Assembly: GCF_964204645.1 (NCBI RefSeq)
Contig: NC_134025.1
Location: forward strand, 19,872,001-19,932,000
Length of the DNA stretch: 60,000 nucleotides
Source: Tubulanus polymorphus
Taxonomy: Eukaryota > Nemertea > Palaeonemertea > Tubulaniformes > Tubulanidae
Direction of reading: 5' to 3'
Shown in pieces: positions 28,201 through 37,200 of this stretch. Every line of letters begins with the position of its first letter. The stretch's first letter is position 1. The notes under the pieces are model-generated. The model saw only the letters and a list, made by a program, of their open reading frames with translations. It searched no databases and had not been told where the DNA came from. Both the position numbers and the translations under genes were made by a program.

Positions 28201-31200
28201 GGTTGCACATTGATACCTACAATAACTTAACCAAAAGGATAAATCATTTAAGGCGGGTATACCAGTTTTCACGAGTTATGGCAAAATTGGATGATGTCGA
28301 GCAATATCGGACATGTTAGATATTCAGGCGTCCTGACATGCCTCATCATCGGCTCATGTACGCTCACCACCAATAGATCATCAGACTAGTAGAGCATTTC
28401 AGCCAATCACTAGCCAGCCAGTGTGACCTCTAGGGATCTCACACGTGACGCTGATGGTCTATAACAGGCAGTAGATATTAGATCCGGGTAAAGGAACAAG
28501 CAAGGAATGACTACTTGTCGCGTACAATACGAGCAACAGTAACAAAAAAATTGGTCAATACTTCATTGCATCCGAAAGTTGAAAATCGGTTTGTGTTAAT
28601 GCAGGCCTTCACTTAATTTGAACTGTGAGGGGGTTGGGTACCTCCTTGATTTGAATTAGAATACAACAGTGTGGTGATCTCCCATAGAAATGTTGTTGAC
28701 GAGTTTCAAAAGTGATGACTCTCGGCCATAATTAACCTGTGTATGAAATATTGAGATCGTTAGCCGACAAACTATATTACTTTTACCATGGGCCTGGTGT
28801 TTAATGTGAATAATAGGGCAGTCTACTAAACCATGTACTCAATAGTCTGGGATCAAATCGGGCACAGGAGGTTTAAAATGGGAGTTACTGACAGTGGCAA
28901 GGGCCGTGCTGATTCAAATGAGTGGGGGACATTAAAATGCACCCAAGCTACGGGCATGCATTGATTTCAAGCCAGTTAAATTTACCTTTGTTTGAAGCAG
29001 TATCTACATAACCATCGTTTCTCTATTGGTACATCGTATTTACAGTTCGTGCAGATTTTATTATGACATTTCGGACAAATTTCTCCCCGATGGAATACGA
29101 CGCCGAGTTTAGCTCTGCATCGCGCGCACAAATACGCTGGATCCTCTCCTGGCTTTATCACGCTTTTTAGTCGAATTTGGTTCAATTCACGCTTCAAATT
29201 TCTGAGGGAAAAAATCACACAAGAAAGAACATACATTGAAAATTCTGATTAAATTCCGCGTAAAAGTCATAGCTTTTTTCTCATCTGACTGCCACGCAAT
29301 CAAGAACTTCAGTGCACTTATACAGCAAGAAAATTCACAATCCATACACAATCTATATCATCATTATCATGTCATTTGTCGTGTAAGATGATCATAACAT
29401 ACATTAAAAAAAAATTAAGGTGAGAGGATCAGGGATGGATCCAGGAAAATTGGAAGGCTCGGGCCCAGTAAGAAAGACAAGGAGCCTTTTGGCTTATATA
29501 GCACCACTGTGTGATTTGAAGAAATAGAAACTGCATACCTAGGGGTGCCCCCTTATGGCCAAATCCAAAGAGCTCTGTACTTTGTAGGTATTGGTCCATA
29601 GAACATTCATACCAAATTTGGAATTGATCTCATTAATACTGAAAGACAAGTAGCAATTTGAATAGAAACTCCAACCCCAGGGGCACCCCATGGGGGACGA
29701 ATCCTAAAAATGGCTCTGTAACCTAACTTTATAGGCCTAGGTCCATAGAACATTCACATCAAATTTGGAATTGATCTGATTAAAACTGTAGGACTAGCAG
29801 CGATTTGAAGAAAAAGTTGACGGACGAACGAACGAACGAACGACGGCTCACCCCTAACCCATTAGCTCAGCTGGCCTTCCGTCACAGCGGAGCTAAAAAG
29901 GCATCACTTGGAATGATAGAGCAGCCATGTCAAAGGTCACGAGCAAGGAAGAAATACATTTTGAAAGATGCAATTTCCAAAAGGTGGTATACAGTAGTTT
30001 AAAATACAAAGCTGTGAATAACAACCTATTAGTATAGGATAATTGTATCTATTTATCATTTGGTTGTTACATTATTACATCATTATAGATATAACATAAT
30101 ATACTGTGAAATAAATTGCCCATGGGCAAAGTGTGGTTTACCTTGAAAGCTAGAGGTTGTTAGGAGTAAGAGCATTTTATCTTTCTTACAGTATTATTTT
30201 GTAATCAAATAAGACCAAAGATAAACATTTGTTTACGGTATACGTCAAAAATTTCGTAGGGTACAGATAGGCACAACAGGGAAACTATTTTATATTTTCA
30301 AAAAAATATTTTTCACAATATGAAAAAATATTCATATGATGTCACATAAGTAATAGGGATAATAGGCTTTCAGATCAAAGGTCGAAGGGTCGAGCTCGTA
30401 AAAAAATGAAAATAACAATAATTTACAGTTGAATTAGTCGCGCACACTCCTAATTCAACTGTAAATTATTATTATTTTCATTTTTTTACTCACTCACCCC
30501 TTCAACCTTTAACCTGAAAGCCCATTATCCCTATTACTCTTAAAATATTCATATATATATATGAACATAATTTACATGAATAACATATAAATTGATAGAT
30601 TATTCAATATAAAAGTGTGAGTAAAGTGTTAGTAAAAAAGTAACGAGTAATTAACGAGCTCTTATAGAATAGATAGATAGATATATTTTAAACATTATTT
30701 CAATATTTATATTTGTATGAGTTAGATTTTTAAACATTAAAAGTGTTAGTAAAGTGTGATTGAAATAATTCATATATAAATCATTGAATATTTATATTTA
30801 TATGCGTTAAATTCTTATTTTCAATATAAAAAGTAACGAGTAATTAACGAGTGAAATAATTCATATTTAAAACAGTGAATATTTATATTTATATGCGTTA
30901 AATTCTTATTTTATGTTTAAAAGTAACGAGTAATTAACGAGTTGATGAAAATATCAATTTTAATAACAAAATTACTTATAAATATGAATGAACAGATACT
31001 ACATTTCAAAGATATCGATTTAAATGAATTAGAAAAATATTTTACAATTAAAAATTTCATTCCTATTAAAGATTTGATTAAAACTGCGCGGCTTCGTTTT
31101 CAAGTGAAAAATATTACTGAATTAGTGTTTAAAAATCACTATCTAATAATAGAGTTATCGAATGATAAAGATAAAATCTTATTCAATACAATAATTCCAA

Positions 31201-34200
31201 AATTCACAACATTTGATGGAATAGATAAACATTCAATAATTACAGATGAAATGCAATCACTTTTTAATAATGAAAATTCACATAAAACATTATTTTTACA
31301 CTTACGTTATTGCCCATTCAGAGAATGCTATGTTATGTTTTTCAGATTACAAGAAAAGAGATTTATCCCTGACATTCCAAATGAAAAATCATATAAAGAT
31401 GTTGGAATTCAATGTAACTTAGATAATGAAATTGTTGCGCCTAAATATAATCCTAATGAAAGCGTTTTATGTAATTGTGGAAAATATTATACTCGAAGCA
31501 ATAAATCACACCATCTTAAATCAAAATATCATAACACATATTAAAGATAAAAAACTAATAACATAACAGATGATTTAAAAACATCAAAACATCATTTTGT
31601 TTTCAGTAACTATCCTAAAGATCATGAATTGTTTAGCATGAAATGATAAATTGTTTGACAGTTGAAATGATAAATTGTTTGGCAGTTGAAATGATAAATT
31701 GTTTGACAGTTGAAATGATACATTGTTTGACAGTTGAAATGATAAATTGTTTGACAGTTTAAATGATAAATTGTTTAACAGTTGAAATGATAAATTGTTT
31801 GACAGTTGAAATGATAAATTATTTGACAGTTGAAATGATAAATTGTTTGACAGTTGAAATGATAAATTGTTTGACAGTTGAAATGTTAAATTGTTTGGCT
31901 GTAAATTTAATTGTTATTTGATTTAATCATTTAAAAGTTAAATATTTTTAAAATGATTATAAAATATTTAATTAAAAACTAGCAAATATTTTATAAACTG
32001 TTTAATATTTCTCTTAAATAAATGGATGGTTTCATCCCAACTGGGAAAAGTGATTTGAAACATTATTTAGTAGCAGGCGGATTAATATTGGCTGCGCTTT
32101 TCTTTTATTATGAAAATATCAGTAAGGATTTGATTAATGAAAATATAAAATTGAGCAAGAAATTAAAGAAGTTAAATGGAAACAATCACAGAAAGAATAA
32201 CAATAAAAAAGTTAATGATTTAAATGATTTGGAGGATTAAAACAGCATCTTTTAATTTAATTTATTCTATATATTTTGACTATAAAAATGAGTGAAAATA
32301 AGGTATTAGAAATATTACATCTAATATATAAAAATCAACAGAATATTAAATCAATTATTATGATTTCAGGTTTATTTTCATTCTCAGTTTATACTATAAA
32401 ACAGTTGTTAGAATTCTATGATTGCTGTAAAATTAGATACACTGAATTAATAGAAAATATAAATTATCTATCAGATCGAATAAATAATATTAAATGCTGT
32501 GAAATATGTAATAAAAGATATAAAAATAAAAAGAGTTTGAGAAATCACATGTATATTCATGAATTAGATGAGAAATTTCATAATTCAAATTGAGAATAAG
32601 ACTGTTAAATTGGTTGAAAATATAAAAATAGATAATATTATAACTATTTCAATATTTAGATAAATAATTTATATTTATGATTTTTATAAAAACTAATTTA
32701 TATATCTATGTACTAGACGTACGAGTAAGAAAGTAAGATTCTTGCCAAGAAAGTAAGATTTCTTGGATTCTTACTCGTACGTCTAGTAGATTGTTGTAAA
32801 TGAAATAAATCACGAATAAGACTGTTAAATTAGCTGAAATGTATGAAATATTGTATGAAATATTAGTTAACCAAAAAAGGGGGTTGAGGTATCAATGTAT
32901 TAAATACGTATTTAATACGTATTAATGGTATTAAATACGTATTAATGGTATCAAATACATATTATGCTTTATTTCTGAAAATGAAGTCACAGAAGTAATT
33001 TATGTTTTTATTCATTCAAGTATGATATTGTAAATTCTTTACATTTGACTAGGATAATACAAGAGTGATATTAGTTAGCTTATTCAATAAGAGAAACAAT
33101 GAAATAATACAAGAGTGATACTAACAGTTAAAGTTATTGAATTTCTTGTTAAATCTATTTGAATTCTAGTCAATTCTTGTTAACCAATAGCGCGAATAGA
33201 AATCAAAAAGATTTAAATAAAAAAACAATAAGTTAAATAAGTTAGTATAAGATAAAGTAACTTATTGTTTTTTTATTTAAATCTTTTTGATTTCTATTCG
33301 CGCTATTGGTTAACAAGAATTGACTAGAATTGATTTAATATTCTGTTGATTTTTATATATTAGATGTAATATTTCTAATACCTTATTTTCACTCATTTTT
33401 AAAGTCAAAATATATAGAATAAATTAAATTAAAAGATGCTGTTTTAATCCTCCAAATCATTTAAATCATTAACTTTTTTATTGTTATTCTTTCTGTGATT
33501 GTTTCCATTTAACTTCTTTAATTTCTTGCTCAATTTTATATTTTCATTAATCAAATCCTTACTGATATTTTCATAATAAAAGAAAAGCGCAGCCAATATT
33601 AATCCGCCTGCTACTAAATAATGTTTCAAATCACTTTTCCCAGTTGGGATGAAACCATCCATTTATTTAAGAGAAAAATTAAACAGTTTATAAAATATTT
33701 GCTAGTTTTTAATTAAATATTTTATAATCATTTTAAAAATATTAAACTTTTAAATGATTAAATCAAATAACAATTAAATTTACAGCCAAACAATTTAACA
33801 TTTCAACTGTCAAACAATTTATCATTTCAACTGTCAAACAATTTATCATTTCAACTGTCAAATAATTTATCATTTCAACTGTCGAACAATTTATCATTTC
33901 AACTGTCAAACAATTTATCATTTCAACTGTCAAACAATTTATCATTTAAACTGTCAAACAATTTATCATTTCAACTGTTAAACAATTTATCATTTCAACT
34001 GTCAAACAATTTATCATTTCAACTGTCAAACAATTTATCATTTCAACTGTCAAACAATCTATCATTTCAACTGTCAAACAATTTATCATTTCAACTGTCT
34101 TATCATTTCCACAGTCGAACAATTTATCATTTCAACTGTCAAACAATTTATCATTTCAACTGTCAAACAATTTATCATTTCAACTGTCAAACAATTTATC

Positions 34201-37200
34201 ATTTCAACTGTCTTATCATTTCAACAGTCGAACAATTTATCATTTCAACTGTCAAACAATTTATCATTTCAACTGTCAAACAATTTATCATTTCAACTGT
34301 CAAACAATTTATCATTTCAACTGCCAAACAATTTATCATTTCAACTGTCAAAAAATTTATCATTTCATGCTAAACAATTCATGATCTTTAGGATAGTTAC
34401 TGAAATCAAAATGATGTTTTGATGTTTTTAAATCATCTGTTATGTTATTAGTTTTTATCTTTAATATGTGTTATGATATTTTGATTTAAGATAGTGTGAT
34501 TTATTGCTTCGAGTATAATATTTTCCACAATTACATAAAACGCTTTCATTAGGATTATATTTAGGCGCAACAATTTCATTATCTAAGTTACATTGAATTC
34601 CAACATCTTTATATGATTTTTCATTTGGAATGTCAGGGATAAATCTCTTTTCTTGTAATCTGAAAAACATAACATAGCATTCTCTAAATGGGCAATAACG
34701 TAAGTGTAAAAATAATGTTTTATGTGAATTTTCATTTTAAAAAGTGATTGCATTTCATCTGTAATTATTGAATGTTTATCTATTCTATCAAATGTTGTGA
34801 ATTTTGGAATTATTGTATCGAATAAGATTTTATCTTTATCATTCGATAACTCTATTATTAGATAGTGATTTTTAAACACTAATTCAGTAATATTTTTCAC
34901 TTGAAAACGAAGCCGCGCAGTTTTAATCAAATCTTTAATAGGAATGAAATTTTTAATTGTAAAATATTTTTCTAATTCATTTAAATCGATATCTTTGAAA
35001 TGTAGTATCTGTTCATTCATATTTATAAGTAATTTTGTTATTAAAATTGATATTTTCATCAACTCGTTAATTACTCGTTACTTTTAAACATAAAATAAGA
35101 ATTTAACGCATATAAATATAAATATTCACTGTTTTAAATATGAATTATTTCACTCGTTAATTACTCGTTACTTTTTATATTGAAAATAAGAATTTAACGC
35201 ATATAAATATAAATATTCAATGATTTATATATGAATTATTTCAATCACACTTTACTAACACTTTTAATGTTTAAAAATCTAACTCATACAAATATAAATA
35301 TTGAAATAATGTTTAAAATATATCTATCTATCTATTCTATAAGAGCTCGTTAATTACTCGTTACTTTTTTACTAACACTTTACTCACACTTTTATATTGA
35401 ATAATCTATCAATTTATATGTTATTCATGTAAATTATGTTTATATATATATATATGAATATTTTAAGAGTAATAGGGATAATGGGCTTTCAGGTTAAAGG
35501 TTGAAGGGGCGAGTGAGTAAAAAAATGAATAATAATTTACAGTTGAATTAGGAGTGTGCGCGACTAATTCAACTGTAAATTATTGTTATTTTCATTTTTT
35601 TACGAGCTCGACCCTTCGACCTTAGATCTGAAAGCCTATTATCCCTATTACTCACATATCAGAGGATGGCTGAATATTGAGTCTTGGAAACGAAACCTCT
35701 TCCAATGTATGGCCGCGGAAGCTAAAACACCGGGCGTAGTATTAGATCGTTTTAAATCCTGGAATTTACCATTACAATATTCAGACCTCGACCTATACCT
35801 ATAGTTTGCTGCTTAGTATTTTCAGGTCACGAGAAATTACAATTTATTACAAATTCTATCGAACAGAAAACACAGCTCATCTTCTGCTACGACGATTATT
35901 CAGCCTGTTATCATACCAAACGTGCACGCGCCAAGCAGCGTTACAGCATCACCATATAGTAGTCTGTATGAGCGTGTGTTTGTGTGCGCAACAGTCTATA
36001 GCACTCTTGCGCAAGTGGAGGCCTTGTGTAGTGAACGTTTGCTTCACTTCAATCTCAATCACCGATCACCGGGTATTAAAATGAAACAATACCTATGGCG
36101 ATATGTGAATAATTATATTCTCACCAGCAACAAGCATTTAAAATTCGCACATATACGGCACCAGTCCAATGAAACGTTCGCCATTAATGGCTTTCCCATA
36201 ATTATTTTAGTAGCGCCGGAATTCCCTGTATATCCCAAAAATAGCCAATCACATTCGCTCGTAGAGACGATGCCCCCCGATCGAGGTCATAGCATTTTGT
36301 TACGCAAGAGCTAAGAATTTTCCCGCCAAAAACAGTTTTTCATCGAATTTAAACAAAGTTTACCATGTCATCGACGGAGGTTCGTCATGTCTTCAATCGC
36401 ATCGATTATACATCGTTTGACCCGAGAACCAATGAAAAAAATTCTCACATAAAAAAAAAGTGGCGCAATTTTACATGAATTGGCTCAATGCCAACCTCAT
36501 ACTGCTGACAAAGGTAAACCAAAAATGTAACAGTGTGGGCTCCGGATATATATATTCAACAAGGAAATATCACATCAAACTTAAATCAAGCCTGTGTAGT
36601 TTTACAGTTCATTCAGCACTAACCAGGGATTTGAGCCCCAACCCTTACCTAAAGGAACTCGGAAAATACTACGCATCAAGCGAATAGATGATAAATTTAT
36701 GTCACAGCCATTGCTATTTTTGGGTAAACTTGAGGCAAGAAATTCACCGGGGATAACCAATCTAATTAATCTATTAGAAGCTCTAACGGAAACCTGCGGG
36801 TACCTGAAGGAATTAATTAACTGCAAAACAAAAGCTATAGCTTCGAGAAAATTTGCAGTGATTAAATTCAACTAGATACTCATTCCAGGGTAATCTTATG
36901 GAAAAATCCAGAAGAAAAACTAAATGACCTCATATCAGGGCTGGCAGAAAAGAGGTGGCTGAAGAATGAACTACATTTAATTGCATGAATCAGCTCAAGA
37001 TTTTTTTAGTCAATAATTGTTTATCTTAATCTGCTCTTCCGATTAAACTGTATTTCATCGTTAACGCATAAAGGCTGGCGACTTGAAGAAATATAGCTAC
37101 AACCGCAAACGCCATCTGCGAATACAATTAAGAACTAACATATAAAACCAAAAAAAATTTGTTAACATATGCCACGATCACAAGTGCCAAAAATGCTTGT

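Larger units (their letters stand above)
30349..35652. mobile_element. 5.3 kb near-palindromic mobile element with hairpin ends and 6-bp target duplication
   Basis: The ends are AGTAATAGGGATAAT and ATTATCCCTATTACT, flanked by CACATA on both sides (30343-30348, 35653-35658). Arms of about 2.0 kb (30349-32357) and 2.3 kb (33332-35652) are near-identical inverted copies; the difference is mainly a tandem-array expansion. Each arm holds a terminal hairpin, three copies of an AGTAACGAGTAATTAACGAG motif, a zinc-finger-ended ORF, a 24-bp array and a membrane-protein ORF. The centre holds a C2H2 ORF. It is far more AT-rich than the flanks. A 6-bp duplication, AG termini and long inverted repeats are known Polinton/Maverick traits, but no integrase, polymerase B, protease, ATPase or capsid frame is present. 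It is likely mobilised by enzymes supplied elsewhere, if at all. A composite built from hairpin MITEs is the main alternative. Confidence 0.8.

Noticed and set aside
30349-30364. TAGGGATAAT at the element ends resembles part of the I-SceI homing site
   Set aside because: Only the first nine bases agree and the rest of the 18-bp site is absent; coincidence in a short AT-rich word is likely.
33763-33945. 60-codon frame of repeated INCLTVEM
   Set aside because: It is only the 24-bp array read in its stop-free frame, with no independent start or conserved context.
30349-35652. Calling the element an integrated parvovirus or a full Polinton
   Set aside because: No replicase/helicase, capsid, integrase or polymerase motif in any frame. 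Only the size, duplication and ends are similar.
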